DNA of 64,000 bases, from assembly GCF_003732275.1 (NCBI RefSeq), contig NZ_MOBM01000002.1, positions 1 to 64,000 on the forward strand, given 5' to 3'. The translations under genes and the position numbers were made by a program. The notes below the pieces were generated by a model. That model was given only the letters and a program-made list of their open reading frames with translations. It did no database searches and was not told where the DNA came from. Positions 54,590 through 64,000 of this stretch are shown here, one piece after another (position 1 is the stretch's first letter; each line of letters starts with the position of its first letter). The stretch is from Pseudomonas frederiksbergensis (GTDB lineage Bacteria > Pseudomonadota > Gammaproteobacteria > Pseudomonadales > Pseudomonadaceae).

Positions 54590-54679
54590 TGTGGGAGCGG
54601 GCTTGCTCGCGAAGGCTGGCTGACATTCAACATTTATATTGACTGACACACCGCTTTCGCGAGCAAGCACGCTCCCACA
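54590..54679. repeat. Paired REP element (family B)
   Basis: TGTGGGAGCGGGCTTGCTCG on the left and CGAGCAAGCACGCTCCCACA on the right, with one mismatch, between convergent acyltransferase and cysNC genes. Confidence 0.92.
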
Positions 54680-54697
54680 TTGAATATCGCAGGACAC

Positions 54698-54736
54698 AAA
54701 AAAACCCGCAGACGATCACTCATCTGCGGGTTTTTT
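54698..54736. terminator. cysNC terminator
   Basis: AAACCCGCAGA/TCTGCGGGTTT stem with flanking A and T runs; it can act in both directions. It lies 16 bp after the cysNC stop. Confidence 0.88.
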
Positions 54737-54751
54737 ATTGGCAGCTAACGC

Positions 54752-56650
54752 TTAGATCGCGCCACGCTGACGCAGCAGATCCAGCACTTGCTTGACGCTT
54801 TCGTCCACCGACAGCGACTGGGTGTCGATCACCAGATCGGCATTCAGCGGCACGTCGTACGGGAAGGATTCGCCCGGAATGTTGTCGCCAGCCGCCGCGT
54901 ACAGACCTTGCGGATCACGCTCGGCACAGACCGTCGGAGAGGCCTGGACGTAGACCGTCAGCAGACGCTCCTTGCCGATCAGTTCCCTGGCCTGCTCACG
55001 GCCTTCAGCACTCGGCGCAACGAAGGCTGCCAATGTCAGCAAACCGGCTTCGTTGAACTGACGCGCAACGTGCGCCGCACGACGCCAGTTTTCGGTACGC
55101 CCGGCGCGATCATTTGGCAGACCTTTGTTCAGGTCGTGACGCAGGTTCTGGCCATCGAGTACAAACACCGCACGACCCAGGTCGAACAGCTTGCGTTCAA
55201 CCGCGTAGGCCAGGGTGCTTTTGCCAGCGCCCGACAAGCCGCTGAACAACACGGTGGCCGGTTGCTGACCAAAGCGCTGGGCACGTTCTTCGGTAGCCAC
55301 GTGAGCCAGTTTGCCGTGGTGGGTGCTGCTGCCATGGCTCAACGGCTGGGCGACGATCATGCCGGCCGCGACCGTACCGTTGGTCAGTCGATCGATGACG
55401 ATGAACGAACCGGTGGTGCGGTTGCTGTCGTAACCGTCCAGCGCGATAGCCGCGTCGAGGCTGATCTTGACCCGACCGATCTCGTTCAGCTGCAGAGAGC
55501 TGGCGGGACCTTCGGCCAAGGTGTTCACGTCCACGCGATTGACGATGCTGGTGATCGAACCCGGCACGTAAGTCGTGGCACGCTTGATGTCGTATTTCTT
55601 GCCCGGCAGCATCGGTTCTTCGGCCATCCACACCAGCATGGCGTCGAAGGCGTCAGTCACTTGCGGCTGGTTGTCGGCATGTACCAGCAAGTCACCGCGG
55701 GAAATGTCGATTTCGTCTTCCATGGTCAGCGTCACTGCTTGACCAGGACCTGCATGCTCCAGCTCACCTTCGAAGGTGACAATGGATTTCACACGGCTGC
55801 TCTTGCCCGACGGCAGCACAACGACTTCGTCGCCCTTGTGCACGATGCCGCTGGCCAGGGTGCCGGAAAAACCACGGAAGTTCAGGTTCGGACGGTTGAC
55901 GTACTGCACCGGGAAACGCAGGTCGGTGTAGTTGCGGTCACTGGCGATTTCGACGGTTTCGAGGATTTCCATCAGCGACTGGCCGGTGTACCACGGCGAA
56001 CGCTCGGACTTGTTCACTACGTTGTCGCCCTTGAGAGCGGACATCGGCACGAACGCCATGGTGGTTGGCTTGAACGCGATGCCTTCGGCGAACTTCAGGT
56101 AATCGGCCTTGATCGACTCGAACACGCTTTCGTCGAAGCCGTTGAGGTCCATCTTGTTGATGGCGACAACGATGTGCTTGATGCCCAGCAACGAGGCAAT
56201 AAAGCTGTGGCGACGGGTCTGGGTCTGCACGCCGTAACGGGCGTCGACCAGAATGATCGCCAGGTCACAGGTGGATGCACCGGTGGCCATGTTGCGGGTG
56301 TACTGCTCATGGCCGGGGGTATCGGCGATGATGAATTTGCGTTTGGCGGTGGAGAAATAGCGGTAGGCGACATCGATGGTGATGCCCTGCTCACGCTCGG
56401 CCTGCAAGCCGTCGACCAGTAACGCCAGGTCGATGTCTTCGCCGGTGGTGCCGACTTTTTTCGAGTCGCGGGTGATGGCTTCAAGATGATCTTCGTAGAT
56501 CATCTTGGAGTCGTGCAGTAGGCGCCCGATCAGGGTGCTCTTGCCGTCGTCGACGTTGCCACAGGTAAGAAAGCGCAGCATTTCCTTGCGTTCGTGCTGG
56601 CCCAGATAGGCGAGGATGTCCTCGCTGATCAAATCAGATGCGTGCGACAT
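54752..56650 (-). CDS. cysNC: Bifunctional sulfate adenylyltransferase subunit 1 / APS kinase (CysNC)
   Basis: A 632-residue fusion. The N-terminal CysN GTPase (about residues 20-440) has G1 [10 protein letters not shown]3 [11 protein letters not shown] and G4 NKMD. The C-terminal APS kinase CysC (about 455-632) has the P-loop GLSGAGKST and [16 protein letters not shown]. With CysD it activates sulfate to APS, then phosphorylates it to PAPS. The fused form is usual in Pseudomonas. It lies 9 bp downstream of cysD in one operon, probably under CysB control. Confidence 0.96.
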   Translation of the reverse strand: MSHASDLISEDILAYLGQHERKEMLRFLTCGNVDDGKSTLIGRLLHDSKMIYEDHLEAITRDSKKVGTTGEDIDLALLVDGLQAEREQGITIDVAYRYFSTAKRKFIIADTPGHEQYTRNMATGASTCDLAIILVDARYGVQTQTRRHSFIASLLGIKHIVVAINKMDLNGFDESVFESIKADYLKFAEGIAFKPTTMAFVPMSALKGDNVVNKSERSPWYTGQSLMEILETVEIASDRNYTDLRFPVQYVNRPNLNFRGFSGTLASGIVHKGDEVVVLPSGKSSRVKSIVTFEGELEHAGPGQAVTLTMEDEIDISRGDLLVHADNQPQVTDAFDAMLVWMAEEPMLPGKKYDIKRATTYVPGSITSIVNRVDVNTLAEGPASSLQLNEIGRVKISLDAAIALDGYDSNRTTGSFIVIDRLTNGTVAAGMIVAQPLSHGSSTHHGKLAHVATEERAQRFGQQPATVLFSGLSGAGKSTLAYAVERKLFDLGRAVFVLDGQNLRHDLNKGLPNDRAGRTENWRRAAHVARQFNEAGLLTLAAFVAPSAEGREQARELIGKERLLTVYVQASPTVCAERDPQGLYAAAGDNIPGESFPYDVPLNADLVIDTQSLSVDESVKQVLDLLRQRGAI

Positions 56651-56659
56651 GACAACCCC

Positions 56660-57577
56660 TTAGAAATAACCCTGACGTTTCTTTTCTTCCATCGAACCTG
56701 CGCCATCGTGATCGATGACTCGGCCCTGGCGTTCGGAAGTTCGCGTCAGGAGCATTTCCTGAATGATGTCGGTCAGGCTGGTGGCCTCGGACTCGACCGC
56801 ACCGGTCAACGGGTAGTCGCCCAGCGTACGGAAACGGACCTTCTTCTTGACGATGCGCGCCTTGTCTTCGTCGCTCAAGTGATTGAGCAGGCGCTCGTCG
56901 TCGATCATGATCCAGGTACCGTTCATCTCGATAACGTCGCGCTCGGCGGCGAAATACAGCGGCACGATCGGGATGCCTTCGAGGTAGATGTACTGCCAGA
57001 TGTCCAGCTCGGTCCAGTTCGACAACGGGAATACGCGGATCGATTCGCCCTTGTTGACCTTGCCGTTGTAGACGTTCCACAACTCGGGACGCTGGTTTTT
57101 CGGGTCCCAGCGGTGCTTGGTGTCACGGAAGGAATACACGCGCTCTTTGGCCCGGGATTTCTCTTCGTCGCGACGAGCGCCACCGAATGCCGCATCGAAG
57201 CCGTACTTGTCGAGGGCCTGCTTGAGGCCTTCGGTCTTCATGATGTCGGTGTGCTTGGCACTGCCGTGGGTGAGCGGGTTGATACCCTGCGCAACACCCT
57301 CGGGATTCACGTGCACCAGCAGGTCCAGGCCGAGTTCTTCGACCATGCGGTCGCGGAACGCGTACATTTCCTTGAACTTCCACTGGGTGTCGACGTGCAT
57401 CACCGGAAACGGAAGTTTGCCCGGGAAGAATGCCTTGCGCGCGAGGTGCAGCATCACGGCGGAGTCTTTACCGACGGAGTACAGCATCACCGGGTTATCG
57501 AACTCGGCGGCGACCTCGCGGATGATGTGGATGCTTTCGGCCTCCAGCTGTTTCAGATGCGTCAGTTTGTCGACCAT
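56660..57577 (-). CDS. cysD: Sulfate adenylyltransferase subunit 2 (CysD)
   Basis: A 305-residue ATP-sulfurylase catalytic subunit of the PAPS-reductase/N-type ATP pyrophosphatase fold, with PP-motif [14 protein letters not shown] (about residues 34-47) and [17 protein letters not shown]. It forms APS from ATP and sulfate, driven by the CysN GTPase. First gene of the operon; a 16-bp dyad lies about 105 bp upstream. Confidence 0.96.
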   Translation of the reverse strand: MVDKLTHLKQLEAESIHIIREVAAEFDNPVMLYSVGKDSAVMLHLARKAFFPGKLPFPVMHVDTQWKFKEMYAFRDRMVEELGLDLLVHVNPEGVAQGINPLTHGSAKHTDIMKTEGLKQALDKYGFDAAFGGARRDEEKSRAKERVYSFRDTKHRWDPKNQRPELWNVYNGKVNKGESIRVFPLSNWTELDIWQYIYLEGIPIVPLYFAAERDVIEMNGTWIMIDDERLLNHLSDEDKARIVKKKVRFRTLGDYPLTGAVESEATSLTDIIQEMLLTRTSERQGRVIDHDGAGSMEEKKRQGYF

Positions 57578-57682
57578 GGCTACTCACGAAAACGATCTTA
57601 TGGACGGCCTGCGGGCCGTGTTCGAGCGGGGAATCCTAGCACAGCGCCTCCTTCTAATCAGGACGCTGGCTAGATCGAAAGG

Positions 57683-57698
57683 GTATATGAATATACCT
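57683..57698. promoter_or_regulatory. 16-bp dyad upstream of cysD
   Basis: GGTATAT-GA-ATATACC, perfect 7-bp arms, about 105 bp before the cysD start and outside the REP element. It could be a regulator site (CysB would be expected for this operon) or an AT-rich promoter core; unproven. Confidence 0.35.
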
Positions 57699-57721
57699 GC
57701 CCGTTCGGGTGTATGAGCACC

Positions 57722-57810
57722 TGTGGGAGCGAGCCTGCTCGCGATAGCGGTGTGTCAGTGACATGAATGTCGAATGTGACGCAGCCATCGCGAGCAGGCT
57801 CGCTCCCACA
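57722..57810. repeat. Paired REP element (family B)
   Basis: TGTGGGAGCGAGCCTGCTCG with an inverted copy ending CTCGCTCCCACA, between the cysD promoter region and the NIF3-like gene. Confidence 0.92.
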
Positions 57811-57846
57811 GTTGAATTGCGGTGTTAAGTGAAAATCTGTACAGCA

Positions 57847-58605
57847 TCAAATAGGGTTCGGGCAATCGATGAAGATGTGCTCGAGGGCGAAACGTCGCGC
57901 CAGGTAATCGCCCAACGCCTGCACACCGTAACGCTCGGTGGCGTGGTGACCGGCGGCGATGAAGCTGATGTCGTTTTCCCGGGCGCTGTGGAACGTCTGC
58001 TCGGAGGCCTCGCCGCTGAGGTACAGATCGACGCCAGCCAACACCGCCTGATCAATGTAACCCTGGCCGCCACCGGTGCACCAGCCGACCCGACGAATCA
58101 TCTCGCTGCCTTCGATCAGCAACGGCTCGCGCCCCATGACTTCTTGCACGCGACGGGCGAAATCCCGAGGGGTCATCGGTTCGCTCAACGAGCCGACCAG
58201 GCCAACGATTTTCAGATTGTCCGGATCCAGCGGGCCTTCGACAGTGATGTCCAGTTGCCGGGCAAGCTGTACGTTGTTACCGACTTCCGGGTGCAGGTCC
58301 AGCGGCAAGTGATAAGACAGCAGGCTGATATCGTGCTTGAGCAAGGTTTTCAACCGACGCTGCTTCATGCCGGTGATGCACGGGTTCTCGCCTTTCCAGA
58401 AATAGCCGTGATGCACCAGCACCAGATCGGCCTGGGCCTCTACCGCGGCGTCCAGCAACGCCTGGCTGGCGGTGACGCCGCTGACGATGCGCATCACTTG
58501 CGGCCGGCCTTCGACCTGCAAACCGTTGGGGCAGTAATCGGCGATCTTCGCACTTGCCAGGTAGCGGTCGGCTTCTTCGACCAGGGTGCTCAGGGCGACG
58601 GCCAT
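57847..58605 (-). CDS. NIF3-like dinuclear metal-centre protein (YbgI family)
   Basis: A 252-residue NIF3/YbgI protein, a toroidal hexamer with a dinuclear metal site. Metal-ligand motifs VHHGYFWKGE (about residues 64-73), LPLDLHPEVGNNVQLA and the C-terminal AGHHATERYG are present. The exact function is unsettled; GTP cyclohydrolase-like or metal-storage activity has been proposed for relatives. It is divergent from algW, in an order (cysD, NIF3-like, algW, hisC) conserved in P. aeruginosa. Confidence 0.92.
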   Translation of the reverse strand: MAVALSTLVEEADRYLASAKIADYCPNGLQVEGRPQVMRIVSGVTASQALLDAAVEAQADLVLVHHGYFWKGENPCITGMKQRRLKTLLKHDISLLSYHLPLDLHPEVGNNVQLARQLDITVEGPLDPDNLKIVGLVGSLSEPMTPRDFARRVQEVMGREPLLIEGSEMIRRVGWCTGGGQGYIDQAVLAGVDLYLSGEASEQTFHSARENDISFIAAGHHATERYGVQALGDYLARRFALEHIFIDCPNPI

Positions 58606-58708
58606 AAAAGACTCCTAAATATCCCGTTCAGAGGCGCGCTCGGCCTCGTATAATGCGCGACATTATGGGCGGTCTCACACCGCCTGCAACCTCTGTAGGA
58701 CGTGCTTA

Positions 58709-59869
<1,161 letters not shown>

Positions 59870-59872
59870 TCC

Positions 59873-59919
59873 CCGTAGGAGCTGCCGAAGGCTGATCTTT
59901 TTGCGCCCTCGGCAGCTCC
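59873..59919. repeat. Degenerate family-C REP-like repeat
   Basis: GTAGGAGCTGCCGAAGGCTG on the left, but the GCGATC core is reduced and the right arm retains only CCTCGGCAGCTCC. A decaying copy after algW. Confidence 0.65.
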
Positions 59920-59959
59920 AAAACTCCAAAGCCTCTTAACAGCAGACATTCTCATTAGG

Positions 59960-60003
59960 CATGTTATATTGTTTCAATATCACTATTGGAACAATATAGC
60001 ATG
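59960..60003. promoter_or_regulatory. 44-bp near-perfect palindrome spanning the start codon of the receptor remnant
   Basis: 20-bp arms (59960-59979 and 59984-60003) around a TCAC loop, with two mismatches. The arms begin CATGTTATATTG and CATGCTATATTG when read inward. The right arm includes the ATG at 60001. It is far longer than an ordinary operator and could be a double-dimer metalloregulator site or an RNA hairpin hiding the start codon. Confidence 0.6.
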
Positions 60004-60462
60004 TCGTCTCGAACAATGGCTTCCCTGGCAGGACTGGCCCTCGGTTTGTTGGGGGATGGCCTGCTCTACCAACTGACGCCCGAAGTGGGGTTGTTCGCCA
60101 ACGCCTCCACCTCGTTCAAACCGAACAATGGGCTGGACGCCGCCGGCAAATCCTTCGACCCGGAAGAAGGCATCGGTTATGAAGTCGGGATCAAGAGCGA
60201 GCTGTTCGACGACCGCTTGAGCACCACCCTCGCCGCCTTCCATATCGAAAAGGAAAACGTCCTGGCGCTCGATCCGAGCACCGATTCCAGCCGCGCCGTG
60301 GGCAAGGCCCGCAGCCAGGGTGTCGACCTGCAAGTCACCGGGCAAGTAACCGATGCCGTGCGAGTGATCGACGAGAAATACTTCGAGCGCTCCTACAGCA
60401 ACTACTGGGTCAACCCCGGCGAGCCGCGCAATTTCACCGTCAGCCTGACACTCAACCTGTAA
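60001..60462 (+). pseudogene. TonB-dependent siderophore receptor reduced by two in-frame deletions
   Basis: An open 154-codon frame built from three pieces of a TonB receptor. Residues 1-~19 are a start of signal-peptide type (MSSRTMASLAGLALGLLG). Residues ~20-121 are a late barrel segment (LLYQLTPEVGLFANASTSF, FDPEEGIGYEVGIKSELFDD, VTDAVRVI). Residues ~122-154 are the extreme C-terminus (DEKYFERSYSNYW, EPRNFTVSLTLNL). The plug domain and most of the barrel are absent, and DAVRVI joins directly to DEKYFERS where intact receptors have about 90 residues. It cannot be a functional receptor, yet the frame is preserved, perhaps because translation feeds the DUF4198 gene 12 bp downstream. Confidence 0.8.
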
Positions 60463-60474
60463 AAGGACGTCACC

Positions 60475-61194
60475 ATGCAACATCTCAAATCCCTGGCGCT
60501 ACTCGGCCTGCTGTGCGCCAGCCAAGTCTCGGCCCACGGTCTCTGGACCGAACAACGTCGCGGTAACATCGAAGTCATCTATGGTCATGGCGCCGAAGAC
60601 AACGCCTTCAAGGCGCAGAAAATCAGCGGCGCGTGGGCCTATGACGTTGCCGGAAAAATGATCCCGGTGAACGTGCAACGGCTGGCCGACCACGCCCGCC
60701 TGCAGCCGTTGAAACCACCGGCGGTGATGGCCGTGGCGCTGAACAATGGCATGTGGTCGCAGACGGCGGATAAAAAATGGATCAACGAAGGGCGCAGCAA
60801 AGTACCGGGGGCCATTGAGTCGACCCAGACCTTCAAGTACAGCCTGGCGATATACCAGCCGGGGGCGAAGTTGCCGAAGCTCGATCAGATGAAATTGTTG
60901 ATTCTGCCGGAGGTTGATCCGCTGACCGTTGGGCCGGGTAAATCGTTGCCGGTTCGAGTGCTATTGGACGGTAAGCCGGCGGCAGGCGTGAAGCTGGTGG
61001 GCGACTATCGCAGCGCGCCGAATACCTTGAGCACCGAAACCGACGCAGAGGGTCGGGCGCAAGTATTGGTGCGTAATGAAGGGTTGAATGTGATTGCGGC
61101 GCAGATGGAGATTTCGCTGAAGGACAACCCGGATGTGGCGACGCGCGGGCTGTTCACGTCGCTGACCTTCCTTGGCGAACCGCATCACGAGTAA
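60475..61194 (+). CDS. DUF4198-domain periplasmic protein
   Basis: A 239-residue secreted protein with a signal peptide (MQHLKSLALLGLLCASQVSA-HGLW, cleavage about residue 20) and DUF4198, a family related to NikM/CbiN-type metal-uptake accessory proteins. The mature N-terminus starts with His-Gly, and the C-terminus has EPHHE; both could bind metal. It starts 12 bp after the receptor remnant, matching the common receptor-DUF4198 gene pairing in Pseudomonas iron or metal uptake loci. With its receptor partner destroyed, its function is uncertain. Confidence 0.82.
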   Translation: MQHLKSLALLGLLCASQVSAHGLWTEQRRGNIEVIYGHGAEDNAFKAQKISGAWAYDVAGKMIPVNVQRLADHARLQPLKPPAVMAVALNNGMWSQTADKKWINEGRSKVPGAIESTQTFKYSLAIYQPGAKLPKLDQMKLLILPEVDPLTVGPGKSLPVRVLLDGKPAAGVKLVGDYRSAPNTLSTETDAEGRAQVLVRNEGLNVIAAQMEISLKDNPDVATRGLFTSLTFLGEPHHE

Positions 61195-61206
61195 CCCACA
61201 AAACCT

Positions 61207-61369
61207 TGTGGGAGCGTGGCTTGCCCGCGATGGAAACGCCGCGCAACAACAGGCCGACCGCGTTATCGTTCTTCGCGAGCAAGCCCGCTCCCACACTGGA
61301 TCTTCTGTGGACACACTATTGGTGAACAATAGAGATCCAGTGTGGGAGCGGGCTTGCTCGCGAAAGCGG
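61207..61369. repeat. Compound REP cluster (three family-B halves)
   Basis: One diverged half at 61207 (TGTGGGAGCGTGGCTTGCCC), then TTCGCGAGCAAGCCCGCTCC near 61272 and its inverted copy near 61339. Three rather than two halves, between the convergent DUF4198 and hisC genes. Confidence 0.85.
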
Positions 61370-61370
61370 T

Positions 61371-62423
61371 CTAAAGGTCGCCGAGGCCGTCGATCAGCGC
61401 CTGATTCTGCTCCGGCGCGCCGATGGAAATACGCAGGAACTGGGCAATCCGCTCTTGCTTGAAGTGCCGAACGATCACGCCCTGTTCGCGCAATTTCGCC
61501 GCCAGCCCTGCCGCATCGTGCTTCGGGTGACGGGCGAAAATGAAGTTTGCTGCCGACGGCAACACCTCAAACCCCTTCGCCTCCAACTGACCGACTACCT
61601 TGTCACGGCTCTCAATGACCAAACGACAAGTCTTCTCGAAGTACTCACGATCTTCAAAAGCCGCCGCCGCACCGACAATCGCCAGACGATCCAGCGGATA
61701 GGAGTTGAAGCTGTTCTTGATCCGCTCCAGCGCCTCGATCAGGTCCGGATGCCCCACCGCCAGCCCCACCCGCAGGCCCGCCAGCGAACGGGACTTGGAC
61801 AGGGTCTGAGTCACCAACAGGTTCGGATAACGATCCACCAGCGTGATCGCCGTTTCACCGCCGAAATCAATGTAAGCCTCATCCACCACGACCACCGAAT
61901 CCGGGCTGGCCTTGAGGATTTGCTCAACCGCGTCCAGTGCCAACAGGCAACCGGTCGGCGCATTCGGGTTGGGGAAAATGATCCCGCCGTTCGGCTTGGC
62001 GTAGTCCGACGGGTTGATCTGGAACTGTTCATCCAGCGGCACCGCGTCGAACTCGATGCCGTACAACCCGCAGTAAACCGGGTAGAAGCTGTAGCTGATA
62101 TCCGGGAACAACAATGGCTGATCGTGTTGCAGCAAACCGTGGAAAATGTGCGCCAGGACTTCATCGGAACCGTTGCCGAGGAACACCTGATTGCCCTGCA
62201 CGCCGTAGTACCTGGCAACAGCCTGCTTGAGCAGGTCGCTGTTCGGGTCCGGGTACAGACGCAGGTTATCGTTCAGTTCGGTCTGCATCGCGGCCAACGC
62301 TTTGGGCGATGGACCGTACGGGTTTTCGTTGGTGTTGAGCTTCACCAGTTTCGCCAGCTTCGGCTGCTCGCCCGGCACGTAAGGCACCAGGTTCTTGACG
62401 AAGGGACTCCAGAATTTACTCAT
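61371..62423 (-). CDS. hisC: Histidinol-phosphate aminotransferase
   Basis: A 350-residue fold-type I PLP aminotransferase of histidine synthesis (imidazole-acetol phosphate to histidinol phosphate). It has [15 protein letters not shown] (27-41), VDEAYIDF and the PLP lysine in [14 protein letters not shown] (about residue 210). It starts 2 bp after the hisD stop. Third gene of hisG-hisD-hisC. Confidence 0.96.
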   Translation of the reverse strand: MSKFWSPFVKNLVPYVPGEQPKLAKLVKLNTNENPYGPSPKALAAMQTELNDNLRLYPDPNSDLLKQAVARYYGVQGNQVFLGNGSDEVLAHIFHGLLQHDQPLLFPDISYSFYPVYCGLYGIEFDAVPLDEQFQINPSDYAKPNGGIIFPNPNAPTGCLLALDAVEQILKASPDSVVVVDEAYIDFGGETAITLVDRYPNLLVTQTLSKSRSLAGLRVGLAVGHPDLIEALERIKNSFNSYPLDRLAIVGAAAAFEDREYFEKTCRLVIESRDKVVGQLEAKGFEVLPSAANFIFARHPKHDAAGLAAKLREQGVIVRHFKQERIAQFLRISIGAPEQNQALIDGLGDL

Positions 62424-62425
62424 CT

Positions 62426-63751
62426 TCAGTTGCCCTTCTTGTCGTTAGCGATGCGGTATTCGGCGCTGCGGGCGTGAGCGGTCAGCGACTCGCCACGGGC
62501 CAGCACGGAAGCGGTTTTGCCCAGTTCGGAAGCCCCCTGCTCGGAGCAGAAGATGATCGACGAGCGTTTCTGGAAGTCGTAAACGCCCAATGGCGAAGAG
62601 AAGCGCGCGGTGCCGGACGTCGGCAACACGTGGTTTGGACCTGCGCAATAGTCGCCCAGGGCTTCGGACGTGTGACGACCCATGAAGATCGCGCCGGCGT
62701 GACGGATATGCGGCAACCAGGCCTGCGGATCGGCAACCGACAATTCCAGGTGTTCTGGCGCGATACGGTTGGCGACTTCGATGGCTTGTTCCATGTCGCG
62801 AACCTTGATCAGCGCACCGCGACCATTGATCGAGGTTTCGATGATTTCGGCGCGTTCCATGGTCGGCAGCAGTTTGGCGATGCTGGCGGCGACTTTGTCG
62901 AGAAACTCGGCATCCGGGCTGACCAGAATCGCCTGGGCGTCTTCATCGTGCTCGGCTTGGGAGAACAGGTCCATGGCAATCCAGTCCGGGTCGGTCTGGC
63001 CGTCACACACCACGAGAATCTCAGAGGGGCCGGCAATCATGTCGATGCCGACCTGACCGAACACGTGGCGCTTGGCGGTGGCGACATAGATGTTGCCAGG
63101 GCCAACAACCTTATCGACCTTCGGCACGCTTTCGGTGCCGTAAGCCAGCGCCGCAACTGCCTGGGCGCCGCCGATGGTGAACACCCGGTCAACCCCGGCG
63201 ATGCAGGCCGCAGCCAGCACCAGCTCGTTGATTTCGCCGCGCGGCGTCGGCACGACCATGACCACTTCGGTCACGCCTGCAACCTTGGCCGGAATTGCGT
63301 TCATCAGCACCGAGGACGGATACGACGCCTTGCCGCCTGGCACATACAGACCGGCGCGATCCAGCGGCGTGACCTTCTGGCCCAGCACCGTGCCGTCGGC
63401 TTCGGTGTAGCTCCAGGAGTCCTGTTTCTGTTTTTCGTGGTAGCTGCGCACGCGGGCCGCGGCTTTTTCCAGGGCTTCGCGCTGAGGCACGGTGATGCGG
63501 GTCAATGCCAGTTCCAGGCGTTCACGTGGCAGGATCAAGTCTGCCATCGAGGCGACTTGCAGGCCGTCGAACTTCTGGGTGAATTCCACCAGTGCCGCGT
63601 CGCCTCGCTCGCGCACGGCTTTGATGATGTCCAGCACCCGCTGATTGACCGAGTCGTCAGACACACTTTCCCAGCTCAGCAGATGATCCAGATGATGTGC
63701 GAAATCCGGGTCAGCAGCGTTGAGTCGGCGAATTGCAGTCGGTGCGGTCAT
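62426..63751 (-). CDS. hisD: Histidinol dehydrogenase
   Basis: A 441-residue zinc-dependent NAD enzyme performing the last two steps of histidine synthesis (histidinol to histidine). The signature region [20 protein letters not shown] (about residues 240-259), [17 protein letters not shown] and the zinc/catalytic histidine region PEHLEL are intact. Length is normal. It lies between hisG and hisC in the operon. Confidence 0.97.
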   Translation of the reverse strand: MTAPTAIRRLNAADPDFAHHLDHLLSWESVSDDSVNQRVLDIIKAVRERGDAALVEFTQKFDGLQVASMADLILPRERLELALTRITVPQREALEKAAARVRSYHEKQKQDSWSYTEADGTVLGQKVTPLDRAGLYVPGGKASYPSSVLMNAIPAKVAGVTEVVMVVPTPRGEINELVLAAACIAGVDRVFTIGGAQAVAALAYGTESVPKVDKVVGPGNIYVATAKRHVFGQVGIDMIAGPSEILVVCDGQTDPDWIAMDLFSQAEHDEDAQAILVSPDAEFLDKVAASIAKLLPTMERAEIIETSINGRGALIKVRDMEQAIEVANRIAPEHLELSVADPQAWLPHIRHAGAIFMGRHTSEALGDYCAGPNHVLPTSGTARFSSPLGVYDFQKRSSIIFCSEQGASELGKTASVLARGESLTAHARSAEYRIANDKKGN

Positions 63752-63875
63752 AGCGAGAGCCTCATAGGATTGGCAAAAACTCAGGCGCCCGAAGCTAACA
63801 TTCGATCCGCTTGGGCACCTGAGAATTCTGGCTATGAGGCGGATAGACGGCGCGACTCAAGGTCGCGCAGGTAAA

Positions 63876-64000
63876 TCAGCCGCGGTGTCGAGACTCCACT
63901 GCCTTGCGCAGGGTGTCGATCAACGCCTGGATACGGGCGTGCTGCATTTTCATCGAAGCTTTGTTGACGATCAGCCGGGAGCTGATGTCGGCAATGAAAT
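63876..64000 (-). CDS. hisG: ATP phosphoribosyltransferase, C-terminal end (partial)
   Basis: The last 40 codons, reading [19 protein letters not shown] and ending [13 protein letters not shown]. This matches the end of the short-form HisG, first enzyme of histidine synthesis, which needs HisZ for regulation. The gene runs past the window edge. It is separated from hisD by 124 bp containing an imperfect inverted repeat (63781-63822). Confidence 0.88.
   Translation of the reverse strand, partial: FIADISSRLIVNKASMKMQHARIQALIDTLRKAVESRHRG

Noticed and set aside
54788..56422. A 544-codon + strand open frame inside cysNC
   Set aside because: Antisense shadow; cysNC motifs are complete on the other strand.
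62474..63874. A 466-codon + strand open frame over hisD
   Set aside because: Antisense shadow of an intact hisD with no independent support.
63752..63875. Inverted repeat TCAGGCGCCC/GGGCACCTGA between hisD and hisG as a terminator
   Set aside because: Imperfect stem, 22-base loop and no T run; hisG-hisD are normally co-transcribed.

Overview
The window is chromosomal DNA from a fluorescent Pseudomonas, most likely the P. fluorescens/koreensis side of the genus. This rests on three things seen in the sequence: GC-rich codon use throughout, many Pseudomonas-type REP palindromes between genes, and blocks whose gene content and order are typical of the genus (hmgA-fahA-maiA; trxB-cysZ-glycosyltransferase-OYE-gpx-slyD-pta; cysD-cysNC, NIF3-like, algW, hisC-hisD-hisG). 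The window is almost entirely protein-coding. I see no rRNA, tRNA, CRISPR array, transposase or prophage.

Layout. 0-10.9 kb: a hydroxyacid reductase, a DUF2165 membrane protein, an EamA exporter divergent from an AraC regulator, the 3' stump of a TonB receptor, an HPF-like ribosome factor, a serine-catabolic unit (LysR regulator, sdaA, serine permease), DUF3509, psiE, and yebG behind a LexA box. 10.9-20.6 kb: an E2/E1beta/E1alpha 2-oxoacid dehydrogenase operon led by a leucine-dehydrogenase homologue, a SirB1-family protein, and the homogentisate operon hmgA-fahA-maiA with its divergent repressor hmgR. 20.6-27 kb: a small orphan gene and a DUF1302/DUF1329/MalT-like LuxR cluster. 27-30.7 kb: an accessory patch with an S-type pyocin-like HNH DNase, its overlapping immunity gene and an unknown gene. 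30.7-34 kb: an SDR, an alpha/beta hydrolase, a class II aldolase and a flavodoxin. 34-39.5 kb: a short LOV photoreceptor, a PilZ-like protein and a B12-less LitR/CarH-type MerR regulator, next to a pterin set (ABM-membrane protein, folM, folE, folX), then DUF1244 and HopJ. 39.7-45.2 kb: class III aminotransferase, ABC amino-acid importer and FAD amine oxidase. 45.4-54.6 kb: the trxB-to-pta housekeeping block. 54.7-64 kb: cysNC-cysD, NIF3-like, algW, a wrecked TonB-receptor gene with a DUF4198 gene, and hisC-hisD-hisG (hisG cut by the window edge).

The most unusual signals are the blue-light/pterin locus with a shared palindromic divergent promoter and 19-20 bp spacers; two independently decayed TonB receptors, one reduced by in-frame deletions to 154 codons behind a 44-bp near-perfect palindrome covering its start codon; a leucine dehydrogenase homologue lacking the catalytic lysine; and an orphan strong terminator upstream of the bacteriocin that may end a small RNA.
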